From the NCBI GenBank assembly GCA_963921825.1, contig OY997593.1, positions 65,518,039 to 65,582,038 on the forward strand: a stretch of DNA of 64,000 bases. The letters run 5' to 3'. The position numbers were made by a program, and so were the translations under genes. Below are positions 40,901 to 52,679 of this stretch, piece after piece. Source of the DNA: Erodium maritimum (lineage: Eukaryota > Streptophyta > Magnoliopsida > Geraniales > Geraniaceae). Position 1 is the first letter of the stretch, and the number at the start of each line of letters is the position of its first letter. The notes beneath the pieces were generated by a model. The model did no database searches. It was not told where the DNA came from and was given only the letters and a program-made list of their open reading frames with translations.

Positions 40901-40974
40901 CAATCCGTCGCCGAAGCTATCTCCGGACTGGCATCGAAGAAATCATCGTCTTCTCCATCCAATTTGGAACCCAT
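37955..40974 (-). CDS. WD40 repeat protein, WDR44-like (plant transducin family), six exons
   Basis: Beta-propeller scaffold protein of the plant WDR44-like family; the animal relative is a Rab11 effector, the plant role is not established. Exons: 40974-39733, 39295-39205, 39116-38959, 38879-38745, 38676-38583 and 38496-37955; phases agree and give 753 aa. The start [18 protein letters not shown] was chosen as family-like; an in-frame ATG nine codons upstream (41001) is possible. The N-terminal ~290 residues are acidic and Ser-rich, with a central basic stretch [18 protein letters not shown] repeats start at about residue 297: [105 protein letters not shown] and [17 protein letters not shown]. 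Intron 1 holds a Mutator-like MITE. Confidence 0.93.
39350..39671. mobile_element. Mutator-like MITE in WDR44-like intron 1, 322 bp
   Basis: Perfect terminal 11-mers gggataatctc / gagattatccc and a perfect 9-bp target duplication aagtttaaa (39341-39349, 39672-39680). Inner TIR parts are diverged (aactttcatattt / aactttcctattt). No ORF. Confidence 0.88.
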
Positions 40975-42085
40975 CAATTTTTCCTCCCTCCAACAAACCA
41001 AAATAAATTAAATATGCAATCTCAATCTAACCCTTGGAGAATTGGGCCTGCCCATGAATATAAAAATCAAAACTTGATCGCCGAACAAATGCAAAGTAAC
41101 GTAGTAGAAAGAAGCCAGAAAAATGGAGGACTTGGGCTGACCTGGGTCGCCGAGAAAATCAAATCTGCAATCCCCTGTCGCTGGGTGCAGAAATGTGGTT
41201 TATTGTGTGGAAGAGACAGAACAAATTGGTTCGTTATCAAAGACCGTACGAGGAAGATTATGATGATGGAAAGGTACGTCTAGGTAAAACAACATTTGTC
41301 TCTCTGTCTCTCCAAATCCGATGTTTCATTCTCCTTTCTCATTTACCAGTTTTTTTTTTTTAAAAAAAAAAAAACTTCTATCACCTTCCTTTTCTCCTCT
41401 ATTTTGGTACAAACATAAAACTGTTTTTTATACAACTTATTATGCAAATAACATCGTCGTTTAACTATACACATGTTCTGAATTTCATGATAATACTGAA
41501 CGTAAAAAGGGCAGCACTTTGTCAATCTATATTTGATTTATTTCTGAACGAAAGATACGGATTTCATTGATTCTTAAAAAGAGTTAGTACATACTAGAGA
41601 TCTTATAAGGTCCTCGAATAATAAAGTGATCGTAAAAATCATAAAGACAAACAGAAATTAAATTACGGATCGGACAAAACTGATGAGGATTGTTCAAGGT
41701 GGTGTCTGGAAACTGTTTGATCTCATAGAGATGACTCTTTTTGTCTGCTTGAAAACCGATTCTGACCTCATCAGTTACATAAGGAGAATCGGCTCTAACT
41801 AAGTACACCTCCCTAGGTAGGTCCTTAAGTCACATGCGTCTACCATTTCTTCTGGCGGGGTTGTTTTTCAACCCTCTCCTGGTCTTCACAGGGTTCTCCT
41901 ACAGTATCTCTCTTCATGCCTGGTGTCACAGATGGGACCGGTATCCAATTGTGACAAGTAGCGACCCAATTGGTAGTGTCCCAAGCAGTGTCCCAAACGG
42001 GAAAGGAAGCTTCCCAAATGAGACAAGCAGCGTCGTAGATGGGACAAACTTCGCCAAGCATCCCATGAATAGCCCCCTGGCCAAC
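40975..42085. other. WDR44-like upstream region and unassigned sequence
   Basis: The part 40975-41300 should contain the 5' UTR and promoter of the WDR44-like gene. The part 41540-42085 is unassigned; it continues beyond the solo LTR at 44885 and together they look like one older insert (see 44885-46190). Confidence 0.4.
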
Positions 42086-42195
42086 CCCGTTGTAAAGACC
42101 GGATAATTTAATAATTTTAAATTATTGTTTGGAACGTCGCGGGTTGGAGAACAGGTTGATTTTTGGATCGATTTCAAAAAAAAGAAATAAAAAAT

Positions 42196-42225
<30 letters not shown>
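42196..42225 (+). repeat. Homopolymer of 30 G
   Basis: Thirty consecutive G about 100 bp inside solo LTR C, preceded by an A-rich run. The exact count may be wrong because such tracts are hard to sequence. Confidence 0.8.
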
Positions 42226-42226
<1 letters not shown>

Positions 42227-42949
42227 AACAGGCCTGGGCCTGATCAGACACAGCACTGGGTCGAGCCAGACCGGGCCCAACCAGCCCACGCCCAAGCCAA
42301 CCCTACGCGAACTAACCCTCGTCGCGTCGCTTCAGTTCCTCATTCGAACGCACGCATCCCAACGCACCTTCTTCCTTCTCTCGCGCGAACCAGACGCCGC
42401 CGTCTCAGCTCCGACCTCCCTTCATCGCCTCCTCCTTCTTCCTCCACCCACGTATGTTCCTCACCACCAGCCTCTTCCTTTCCCTTCTTCCTCCTCGACT
42501 CGAATCGAACCAGCGTCGACGTGCCCTCCGAGCTTCGCCGCACATGAAACAAGAGACACTAGTGACGGTGAGCTCTTTCCCGACCTCGATTCACCTTCCC
42601 CGTCATCCTTTCCCTGAAAATCGCTTGCTCGCGAGCTCGTTGATGGCCGAGATTTGGGTGGAGAGGTTCGCCGGAGCTCTCAGGTTCCAGATCTGAAGTT
42701 TCCGCGTCGGCGAGCACCTCACGCCGCCAATCTGGACGGAAAAGCCCTGGTTTTGGTACCATCAGCCTCCCCTCGTCATCCCGAGCATCCTGACGCCTCC
42801 ACCACCGTCGAACCCCTATAACCTCGCCTGCCGCCGTCCTCAGCCTCGCCGAAACCCTAGTCGCATCCCCCTCCGTTCACAGCTCCGGCCAAGGACGAGT
42901 TCTGGGCCAAAACTGAGACACATACGGGCTGGGCCAGAACCGAGATACG

Positions 42950-43160
42950 GACGGGCTCGGGCCTGGACTTAGTTTGGGCCTCGGGCCTGGACCTGGTTTG
43001 GGCCTCGGGCTCGGACTGGATCTGGGTTCGGGTCTGGACTCGGGTTTGGGTCCGGGTCTGGGTCGGGCTCGGGTCAGGTCCGGGTCTGAGATCTGGACAA
43101 GGTCGGATCCGGGTCGGATTCGGGTCCGGGTTTCGGATCCGGGTCAGATCCGGGTCAGGA
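42950..43160 (+). repeat. GC-rich degenerate hexamer array in LTR C
   Basis: Degenerate repeats of cgggtc / gggcct words. The false Gly/Leu-rich frame at 42974-43177 comes from this repeat. Confidence 0.7.
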
Positions 43161-44884
43161 CAGTTTTAAATAAATAATTTAATTAATTATTTGGACTTAA
43201 ATCAGATAATTCAAGGAGTTAACAGTTAAATTAAAGGACTTAATTGGTAATTAGAGGACCGTTACGAACTGGACCGGGACTGATTACCGTCCCTTTTTGT
43301 TAAACCCAGGCTTTTACCCCGAGCGAGGAGAAGACCGGAGTAGGCCCGAACGTCAGCAGTTAGGCGATCCAGATAGAGACTGAGAGGCAGGGAAATACCT
43401 CGAAACCCTACTTTATTACGGACGTACTAGAATGCATATAGGGAAACGTAATAACCGGACAAAGAACTAGTGAGCATGTAGGATGTGAATAACTAGCGTA
43501 GACGTATAAACTGTGAACATTTACGATTATAGTATTGGGAATTGTCGTGCTGGTAGACTCGGGCCATGTCGTGCCTGTAGGGTTGCTTGTTGAGTGTATC
43601 TGCATGTACTATGTGTTGTTTGAACGGTTAATAAATAACAAACATGAAAACGAGTAGAGTTGAACCAGTGATCCATATTAGTGACTCGAGTGGTTTTTCC
43701 TTGTTTATTTGATATGCTAAACTGCGGGCATTTGGGAAAGGATACCGGTTAAGCCAGTGGGGTTACCACGTTGAGTGTGGTGTCGGTAAGTGATGGTAAG
43801 TGCGTAAGGGTGTGTAAGTATGTTGAGACTGTGATCCTGGTTGTGAGTGTGATTGTGATTGTTCTGTTGATACTTGATTGATTTGTGTCCGAGAGGTGTG
43901 TCGTACCTTCCGGTGCGCTGCCGGTAAAGTGCGAGAGATGTACTTCCGCCAGGTGTGTCGTACCTTCCGGCGCGCGATCGGTAAAGTGCGAGGCTTGTGT
44001 GTGCTTTGGTTACATGAGAAAGGTGGTTTCCCTACCTTCCGACCTTGAGTCGATAAAACGATGTGTCCCGCGAAGAGGTGGTTTCCCTACCTTCCGGCTA
44101 GCACTCGGTAAAACGATGTGTTGTGTTCCGCGAGGGACCAGGCCGTGAAGAGGCGATTTTCCCTGCCTTCCGTGTATCGGTAAAACACTGTGTTCCGCGA
44201 TGAGGTCGACCGCCTCTCCCGACTTTGTGTTGGGGAAAGTTGTGTGCGGCTACGCCGGGCCGTGCGGGTTGCTCCCGAGACCGTGAAAGTGTGTGGATTA
44301 CTTGTGTTGAGATTACTTTGGATTTTGAATGAGTGTTGCGGTGTTTGTGGCTATGAGTGTCTTACTTGAATTGTTCCCTTCGGTGTGTGCCGGGGTATTG
44401 TGGTTGGTGTTGAGTTAAAGTTGGTTTGGTTGGAATGATGAGTGTCAGGGTAAAGGGAGTATTGTCTTTTAATCGGCTTAAGTGTCGCTTCGTTGTATCA
44501 AACCTTTAATTCAGCTTTAAACCGTGGAAAGGCTTTCTTGTAAATCTGTAATGAGGTGTTTTTCGTGGTTTTTCCCTGCTGAGCGTCAAGCTCACCCTTT
44601 ACCGTGTTTTCTACAGGTTTTAGCTTTTATTTGGAGTAGTGGACGTCGCGGAGCATGGGGCTAGCGAGGGTCCGGGACTTATCTTTACTTTTTGTTTATT
44701 TTGGCGACGTAATGTTGTGTTGACTATTGCATTTGACTGAGCTTGGGACTCAGGGTTTGAACATTTTGTTGGTTTACTTTATTTCATCCTTATCAGATAT
44801 TATTTACTTTTAAACTGTTTTATTACATTTCACCAAGTCACGTCTCGGGTCCGGTTAATACGGGATTTGGGGCGTGACACCCGT

Positions 44885-46190
44885 TGTTCCACCCTACCTG
44901 AATATTATGTAGGGTATACTGGGTTACAAGTGTCCACCCCCTTCCACGAGATGTTGGGGACTTAGGTAGAGTACCCGAGATCAATGGCTCGAACCTGGGG
45001 GTGGGTTGGTGTATTCCCCAAGACTAAAGCATAATCCTTCTCCATCTTCTCGGGTTTTTATTCAAGGAAAGAATAGTCAAACTGCGGGATTCCTAACATC
45101 TCTAGATCAAATTCCCGAACTGGGTGGTCAATCCGGCCACAATTGAAGTAGGATAAGGGAGCCGATCATAGGTCAAGGTGACCTGGATTGGCTCCCGAAA
45201 TTCCTAGAACCTCATGATCATCGTCCTACGTAGTGGCCAGTGAAGCTTCGGGATGAAAATAAAGAGTTCATGCCCAAGGGTATTCATTCTCTTTCTCTGG
45301 CAATGAAATCACTTAGATAGAGATTCAATTCACCTCTCTTCGTATTGCTTTCTGAACGAAAGTTGGACCTGCATCGTAGAGGAAGTCCGGGCAGACGAGA
45401 TCCACATCCCCAGATGTGAAATATAGTCAAATTGAATCCATGAGAGGCTCTTTCTCGTACGATAGAGATAACTACTCCCACGCATTCATTCGGATGAGCG
45501 GGCACAGATGGATGCTAACACAGATATCCCTGATCCACTTTCCGAGATGAGAACTCCGTACCTAGACCAGTCATTCAGTAAACTAAATCGTTGAAGTAGT
45601 TCCATCTCTGAGAGCTCAATGGATGATTCACTGCTCACCTTGTTTTCATGTAGTTCTTCTCTTGTATCAGATGAACCTTTCGCCAGTATTGATGTACTGA
45701 GCTCACTGAGAGGTCAAATAGGCAGAAGCGAAAGATAGGGACGAGCCTTCGCTTTTAGAATTAGGGTCTTCCAAAGGTATCAGAGCAACATGAACAAGCA
45801 TGGAGATGGGGGAGATCATGCCTGATATCCCCAAGTCGTCCTCCGGAGAAAACACGGCCAACGCCAAGGATGACATGGGTGTGAGTTCCGGAGAAGGAGA
45901 AGAAGATGCAAGTTGGAGCGCGATCGATCGGGGAGGAAACGATGCAGGAAGCTTTAAGTTTGCGCTTCTTCCTCTTTCTCACCAAACGAACAAAACCTAA
46001 TGAAGGTCGTGGGGGCATGAATAGAAGCACCGAGGGGACATAGACACCATATACACCATGCTTTATTAGTAGGGAGACTGACGATGTGATGATCGAAACT
46101 ATAAGAATCACCATCGAAAAAGAGGCTATGACAATGCAGGGGACTAGAATTAGGACTAGCTTTCTGGAGTATAAAACACACGATCATAGA
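44885..46190. other. Unassigned insert, possible old LTR-element remnant
   Basis: Continuation of the sequence interrupted by LTR C. At 45776-45787 ggtatcagagca resembles an initiator-tRNA(Met) primer-binding site and is followed by ATG-rich sequence with a 66-codon acidic ORF (45800-46000). No gag motif is recognised. The call is tentative. Confidence 0.3.
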
Positions 46191-49039
46191 AAATACTTCT
46201 TATCTGATTAATTAACTAATAACAATTAATTAAATATTAGTTTTTGAAACAGTACTATATTGAGTGTGGACATACCAAAGAAAAAGCAGAGCACGTGCAT
46301 AACCAAGCCAGCAACATGCATATTACTGTCTATTGATGATCCAGCTTGACATAATGGTCCATTGTTGTTGCATTAAGCTTGGCTTTTTTTCATAATAACG
46401 TACAACGCCCACCTTAAGAGCACATATCATTCTCCTTATTGGTCAAGTAAATATATTTACACTCTAATAAGTTTATTATAATATGTTTTTTTTCGAGGTA
46501 AATTGCTATGTCAGTTAATAATACTGAACTTTATTTAAAAAATGCGATTGACTTGAAAGGTTTGTACTAAAATTTGATACATCTAAAAAGCATAAATGAT
46601 ATACAAAAGACTGGGAACAATTATTAAACAATAGCATTTACTACAGGTTTTGTACGTAAGCCTAGAAACTAGATGAATCACCATGTGCTCAACCTAACGA
46701 TAATAATTAAAAAGTAGGTCACAGGAGTAACCACTAACGACCCATGTGAGATGGGCCGGGTTAGGACCATCAGCCATGTGAGATGGGCCGAGTCATGTTT
46801 CTTAAATGCTCACCACATGTTCGTCTTTAGTGGAACCATCTTTGGGCCCCCATGTACGCCATCTATATACAAGAGACCTATAGTGGCTACACACCCATAT
46901 ATTTTTGAATAAAATTTGTCACCGATAAAGATTTTTTTTATTTTTGTTTCCATCAAATTGATTTGGATATAAAGCTTTATATATACGGTTGTATCAAAAA
47001 AGTTTTTAGATTTTGTACCAAAACTAGAATTTTATTTATTATTGAAACATGCATCCATTTGTTAATTATTACTAAAATTGGAGTACTCTTACTCCATTTA
47101 TAAGCTCTTATTGTGACCAAAAAAAGAATTAAAAAATTAATTTCTTCGCACGAACCAACTAGACCTGGGCCGGTGCTAGGACATCCAAAATCAATTGACA
47201 GATTTAGCGGGACCCAGTTTGATCAACGGCTGTGGTAGCCTGATCGGATGAGGTTAAAATTGATGAACGGATGGATGGTGATGGCGAGAACGACAAAAGA
47301 GAGAAAAGCAGAGTGAGGCCAAGTTGGTGCGCATTATCAGATGCGGTCCACGTCAAACTGGAGCCAGCCACGTGACATCATCGAGGCCTAAGAATTTTCC
47401 AATCACACGGTCGTGGGTTTTGATTCCTTACTTGCTTGGGCAGGAAACGGGACGGAAATAGCATGCGCGTACCTTCATTTTCTTCTGGTGGGGTCCAGCG
47501 AACAACACCACATCAGCACCGCCCATCAACGCATCGTATCCTCTACAATTTTCAACGTCGGGCAACACGTGTCGCTTCCGGAGGACGAGCGCAGCTCCTG
47601 GGACCCGCCAACGTTGCTCGATATGGCCCACATCTGACGGCTTCTGTTCGCCGCCATTCTCCACTAAAATCTATTCTCTACAACCGTGTGTACCGTGTAC
47701 GCTTGTACGTCTTTTTGGTGTGATCCGAGAAAATTCTTACAAAAGAGATAATTACGAGAATCATATTTAATTTTTTTTAACGGGATGAAGTTTGGTGGAT
47801 GATGATGAATGATGGAGTTAAAGTTGGAGCCGTTGGATGGTGTCCACGTGTAGATATAATAGAGAGAGAGGCCCACATGGATGTCGGGGAAGGATGGGGT
47901 TTGTGGGGCCGAGGAGTATGATTAGGTATGTTGGTGATATCATAGCGGCTTGTTCGGAAAGATATCCACGTGGACCGCAGAGCACGGTTGATGGTGAAAT
48001 GGAGGGTCCCTATTAATTTCATCAAATCAGTAAGCAGCATCATTGCCGTAGAGGAAATACCCAATCAGCACCGTCTTATCATTCTCTATTTGTTTAGGAC
48101 GTGACAATGACAAAACTGCTATATGCATGTGATGTGAATTTGTTAGAGATTTATAGGTAAGTTTTTTTTTTAATAATTAATCTGCAAATCATAGTTAGTT
48201 ACTGTTAACGACAATTTTGTGTTCTGGTCAGCAAAGGTTCTAATGTTTGTTTCTGCAGCGGAAAAGAAAAAGGAAATGAAAAGGCCCAACATGGTTTTTG
48301 TTCGGTAAGCGTGTTCATATAAAAAAAGGGTTTTGCGTGGTGTTTAGTGGCGTAATTAGTGTTGTTGATGATGAGCTATTAGAAGCAGAGAAGTTAATCC
48401 TCCGGTTGAGATTATCAATTGCTTGGGCTCAATTGTACCAATTTAACTCATTAATTTGATTGGCAGATTCAATTATTTAGTATTTGAATCATTGGTTCTA
48501 TAGGTATTTTCCAAATCGACTTTAAATAACACAATACATTCACGAAGCAATACATACAATTATTATTTTTGACTATCAAGTAGACCTTTGCAAGGTCAGA
48601 GGTCCATACAAGTAAGCCTGAAATACTAGGTCAAAACTTGATTGTTTAATTGTCAACCATCTCCTAATGGACAAGACATACAAAATATATGAAAATGATA
48701 CATTAGTTAACTGAGATAAATTCTTCTAGTCTACTTATCTGAGTTCGAATTATAATAATTATTTTATAATCTTCAAAAAAAACAATTTATTCATAGATAA
48801 ACATGATACAACTCATATTTTTTTCTTGTTAGATCAAATATTATTTTTGTAAGTATGGAAAGGTTCTATGTGAAACAGAATTGTCGTACGATGAAAAAAG
48901 CTTTGACCATGACGATGGCTTTTTTTTTCCGCAGCAGAAACCATATATAGGGATAGTGTTCTCGTTCATATAACTAAATGAAAGTGCTCTCCAAGACCCG
49001 TACGAGAAGCGAGTAGTATGGATAGCAACGACAATCACT
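46191..49039. other. Intergenic, no gene recognised
   Basis: AT-rich apart from 47140-48070, which is more GC-balanced and holds a cluster of G-box motifs (listed separately). ORFs at 47413-47723 lack any known domain. From 48100 to 49039 nothing was recognised. Confidence 0.45.
47369..47972. promoter_or_regulatory. Cluster of four G-boxes (CACGTG)
   Basis: CACGTG occurs at 47369, 47566, 47845 and 47967; two are extended ABRE-like forms (ccacgtgac, acacgtgtc). In plants these bind bZIP and bHLH factors in light and abscisic-acid responses. No coding region follows closely; the next gene (DOF) starts 3.4 kb downstream. It may be a promoter whose gene is lost or unrecognised, or a distal element. 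Confidence 0.45.
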
Positions 49040-50530
49040 AGACAGTGGCGGTGGTAGTTGACTCCAACATAGTGACAAGATTGGATCTCTCCCAGGTTCG
49101 ATAGATGAGTTCTCTCTCGTCCGTAGGTGATTCCAAATGGGATCTCACTATGACAAAGAGGGACCTCGTGTGTAGAACCTCAATTAGGGTTTCTGCGATA
49201 GTCATGAAGCCGATGGTGACTTTCTTCGCCAACACCTATACCAAGGTGAGTGACGGCATGGAGACATGGACGGCGGGGACTCTTCCTCTATCGCCTTATT
49301 TTTCCTCCCCACTCGCAGTGATCTCCACTTCCTGATTAGCACCTTCGACTTCCGATGAAGTTGCAACGGTGGAGGGTCGAAATCTTGTGTTCTCCGCCAC
49401 ACTAACGGTGGAACGTGGAACCTCCGCGAACCCTCGGGGGAGAGGAGGTTAGAGACTTCAAGGGAATCTGGTTCAGAATATTAGAGAGGACATAGGCTCT
49501 CGACTTGTTGAAGAAGACCTCGAGGAGGTCGGCGATGCTGACCCGACATCTGTAGCACTATCGAAGAGAGGCAGCGTGAGAAGGAAAAGTCGTGTATGCT
49601 TCCCGACCCGGACAGGAGACTCGTGGAGCCAGGTGACCCGACCCACCTGGATGGGCCCTTTGAAGCTATGGGCTAGCATTGGGCCGATGTGGTTCGTTGG
49701 GCCGATTTGAAGATCGGCCTCAAGCAGACCCAATAAAGGGGAGAGGCTCGATGTTGGAGCCAACCCAATCCGATTTTGAGCAATCTATAGGGCCATGTAG
49801 TCACACCCTTTGTCCTAGCGGGGTTGACTCTGAGAGGCAAGGCCGTTGGCATGCAAGCGGGTGTGAAGGTCCTAAAGGCCCATTTTGGGGAAATACAAGA
49901 CTTGGAGTCTGGGGAATCTAAACGCTCTGAGGGGGCAGAACGAGTAGCAGTGAGGGGAAGTATGCACCCTCGCCTCGATCAATGAGGAGCTCGTGGTCCA
50001 GTGGGAGTTTTTCCGTAATTCCGCCTCACTGGACGTAGGGTGGTATCGGTTCCACCAAGTACCGACACGACATTATCCTACCATATCAGAAGTTAGCAAC
50101 TTTGCGTTTTTAAAGACCCTCATTATCATCAGAGGGGGGACGGTGCCAACTGGTTTCTCGGGAGGGTGCATAGCCATTTCAGTCCCTGGTTACAGGACTG
50201 TCAAGTCCGTCACTCTCGGGCTTCAGCGATTGTTTTGGTGGTCTTGACCGCCAACACAGTTTCCTCCTGGAGCACCTCCTAGATTCTCGATGTCAGTTTT
50301 TCGGAAAAGGGCATGTTATGTCATAGTTTCCCGTTTGGATTTGTTGTACCGGTTTCTTCAGACGTTATCACAACATCACAATTTAAACAACTTAGTGAAA
50401 CATTTGGATCAATATGCATTTATTTTAATGTCTGTTTTCTTTGTCTCATGATATCAGAAATCTGTTTCTCGCGATGTTACTCCTCTGTTGATTTATAATA
50501 TATAACCTTGTATTTCTTTAAAAAAAATGG
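49040..50530 (+). mobile_element. Retroposon-like family, copy 3
   Basis: Plus-strand copy matching 36060-37300 inverted (about 75% by eye over the block near 50040-50145 and again near 50160-50260 and 50320-50380). It ends at ttctttaaaaaaaat (50516-50530), compatible with a short poly(A) tail. The left boundary is approximate; short GC-rich ORFs carry no recognised domain. Confidence 0.6.
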
Positions 50531-51346
50531 ATTAAGTAATTGAAATAGTAAATAGTATTGAAAATGAAACTCTCCTGTGTAGAACATAATAGCAAGACCT
50601 GTTATTTCAACTTGAGTATATGAGTAAGTCAGAAGCCTATAATCCATATTAAAAGGAACAAAAGTGGCAGTTACTGTAAGTTAATTAATGAACTCAACCA
50701 TATGTATATATATACCTACGGTTTGTCGAATGCTAAACTACGAAAATGAAAATACGAGCCAACGTTGTTAGAGTTATGTCCAGGTACTCTGGTCGGAAAA
50801 AAAGAGAAGAGGCCAGAAACCACAACCCCACAGGATATACGTACGCACACAAACTTCCGCAAACAGTTTATAAATTAATAGCATAAAAATTTTCTAGTAT
50901 TATTCTCCACTCAGAAAATAATACTATTATACCACTGAACCAAGTTAGAAATGACACAATTAATATTTTATAATAATAAATAAATAAATATTTATATAGT
51001 GACTAATGAGAATAAAAAGACCCATCTCTGTTGTGTGTACTGTACACACACAATTCAACCCATAAAGCAAGCTGATACATCCACTGTCCACACACATACT
51101 CGGATACAGATACATATCATATCACCTCTCTGCACAAACATACCCTCTCCTCTCTCTCTCTAAAAACATTCCTTTTTCACTTCTTTTAAAACCCAAGTTG
51201 TGAGAAAAAGCTGTTTCTCTCTCTCTTTCTCTGGTTCAAGATAACATATTTTCTCTGATTTTCTGCTCCTCCCAAGGATTCAGATCACTACTACTACTAC
51301 TAGTCTTCTTCTTCTTCCTCATCTTCTCCAGTCTGAGAACTCATCC
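50531..51346. promoter_or_regulatory. DOF gene promoter and pyrimidine-rich 5' UTR
   Basis: AT-rich until about 51110, then CT-rich: several (tc)n tracts (51150-51170, 51217-51232) and actactactactac (51288-51301) just before the ATG. Such CT-rich leaders are common in plant transcripts. No TATA box can be assigned with confidence. Confidence 0.5.
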
Positions 51347-52679
51347 ATGGACACTGCTCAATGGCCACAGGTAGGAACTATACAGTCATCATCTCTCTCT
51401 CTCTCTCTATTTCTTGCTTTCTGTTGATGATGGTAGAGAATTGTGTGTATTTAGTGAAAATGAAAAAGAGGAGAGATGTGTTCATGGCTGGTGCAAAATT
51501 AAAGCAAATAGCAAAAGTCCCCACTTGTTTTGGATTTAGTTTTTATCTCTTGTACACAAGCACACTTTACATCTTTCATGTGATGTGTGTATATAAAGTA
51601 AAAGAAAAGCATGAAGAGCTTGTAGTTGTATATATATAAGTGTTTATGATTCAAAAAAGGTGTTGGAGAATTGCAGCTGAATCAAAACCCTTGTTTTCTT
51701 TTGCTTTGTTTCTACCTCCTCTTTTGTTTCAGTGCTATATGAATCATGATCATATATATATATATATATATATGTAGAATCTGAATTGAATACATATATA
51801 TAATATATGCAGGAGATAGTAGTGAAACCCTTGGAGGAGATAGTGACAAACACAAGAAGCCAAAGGCAAAAGCAGCAACAAGGTCAGGGTGAGGGTTTGG
51901 ATGATGAGGGGATGAGGAAAGTGGGTCGGGCGGCGCAGAAAGACGAAGCACTGAAGTGTCCTCGGTGCAACTCGACCAACACCAAGTTCTGTTATTACAA
52001 CAACTACAGCCTCACCCAGCCCAGGTACTACTGCAAGACCTGTCGAAGGTACTGGACCGAAGGTGGGTCCCTCCGCAACATCCCTGTCGGCGGTGGTTCC
52101 AGGAAGAACAAGAGATCCTCCTCCAATATCTCATCTTCATCACCAGCTACCACCAACAATATTAACAACGTTGTTACCGTCAGCAACAATAAGCTTCCCG
52201 ATCTGGTTGCACCACCAAACGTTAAGATCCGTCACGACCCTCAAGATCTCAACTTGGGTTTTGCCCACGATTTCAGGGTGATCTCCGACCTGGTTCAGGT
52301 ACCCAACTCCATGGATCCACCGAACAACAAGACCCACATTTCATCTTCAGCTTTGGAGCTTCTCACTGGGATCACCAACGTTAACATTCCTAGGGGTGGT
52401 TTCACCTCCTTCATGCCCGCTTCAGCTCAGGATCACAACTCCATGTCGGTCTACACCAACGGTTTCGATTTCAAGCCAACCTTGGGGTTTTCTCTAGATG
52501 GGATTGGCGGTGGCGGTGGCGGCTATCAGGAGATCAGTCCCGGTGGTGGGAGGCTTTTGTTCCCGTTTGAGGATCTGAAGCAAGTTTCAAGCACACCCAA
52601 CAATGTTAACGATCAGCAAGCAGATATTTCTACCGGAGGAGGGTATTGGACTGGGATGTTGGGTGGAGGGTCATGGTAA
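51347..52679 (+). CDS. DOF4.6: Dof zinc-finger transcription factor, DOF4.6 type
   Basis: Plant-specific transcription factor that binds AAAG cores. Exon 1 (51347-51370) encodes only MDTAQWPQ; exon 2 (51813-52679) encodes [14 protein letters not shown] and the rest, giving 296 aa. The split N-terminus is the same as in Arabidopsis DOF4.6. The Dof domain [19 protein letters not shown], ending [19 protein letters not shown], has its zinc ligands at Cys57, Cys60, Cys82 and Cys85 (CX2CX21CX2C). Later parts are Asn/Ser-rich with short conserved motifs ([32 protein letters not shown]), and the C-terminus is [13 protein letters not shown]. In Arabidopsis, DOF4.6 (VDOF1) and DOF1.8 are linked to vascular differentiation; the same role here is inference. 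The intron carries a (TA)n tract near 51750-51773. Confidence 0.95.

Larger units (their letters stand above)
42091..44879 (+). mobile_element. Solo LTR C of a long-LTR gypsy element, 2789 bp
   Basis: Starts tgtaaagaccgg and ends cgggatttggggcgtgaca. Perfect 5-bp duplication cccgt at 42086-42090 and 44880-44884. It contains a 30-G run (42196-42225), a cgggtc-rich stretch (42950-43160), and repeated 'ccgcgaagaggtggtttccc' units (43890-44230) like those of LTR A. No gag-pol is present. Confidence 0.9.

Noticed and set aside
39707-41011. 434-codon plus-strand ORF
   Set aside because: It is the antisense shadow of exon 1 of the WDR44-like gene, which has clear WD repeats and splice sites on the minus strand.
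42974-43177. Gly/Leu-rich 67-codon ORF
   Set aside because: Translation of the cgggtc-type repeat inside solo LTR C.
41540-45770. Organellar DNA insertion around LTR C
   Set aside because: The composition made me consider it, but I could not recognise any mitochondrial or plastid gene.
47413-47723. Overlapping ORFs at the G-box cluster
   Set aside because: No domain, overlapping frames on both strands, no splice context.
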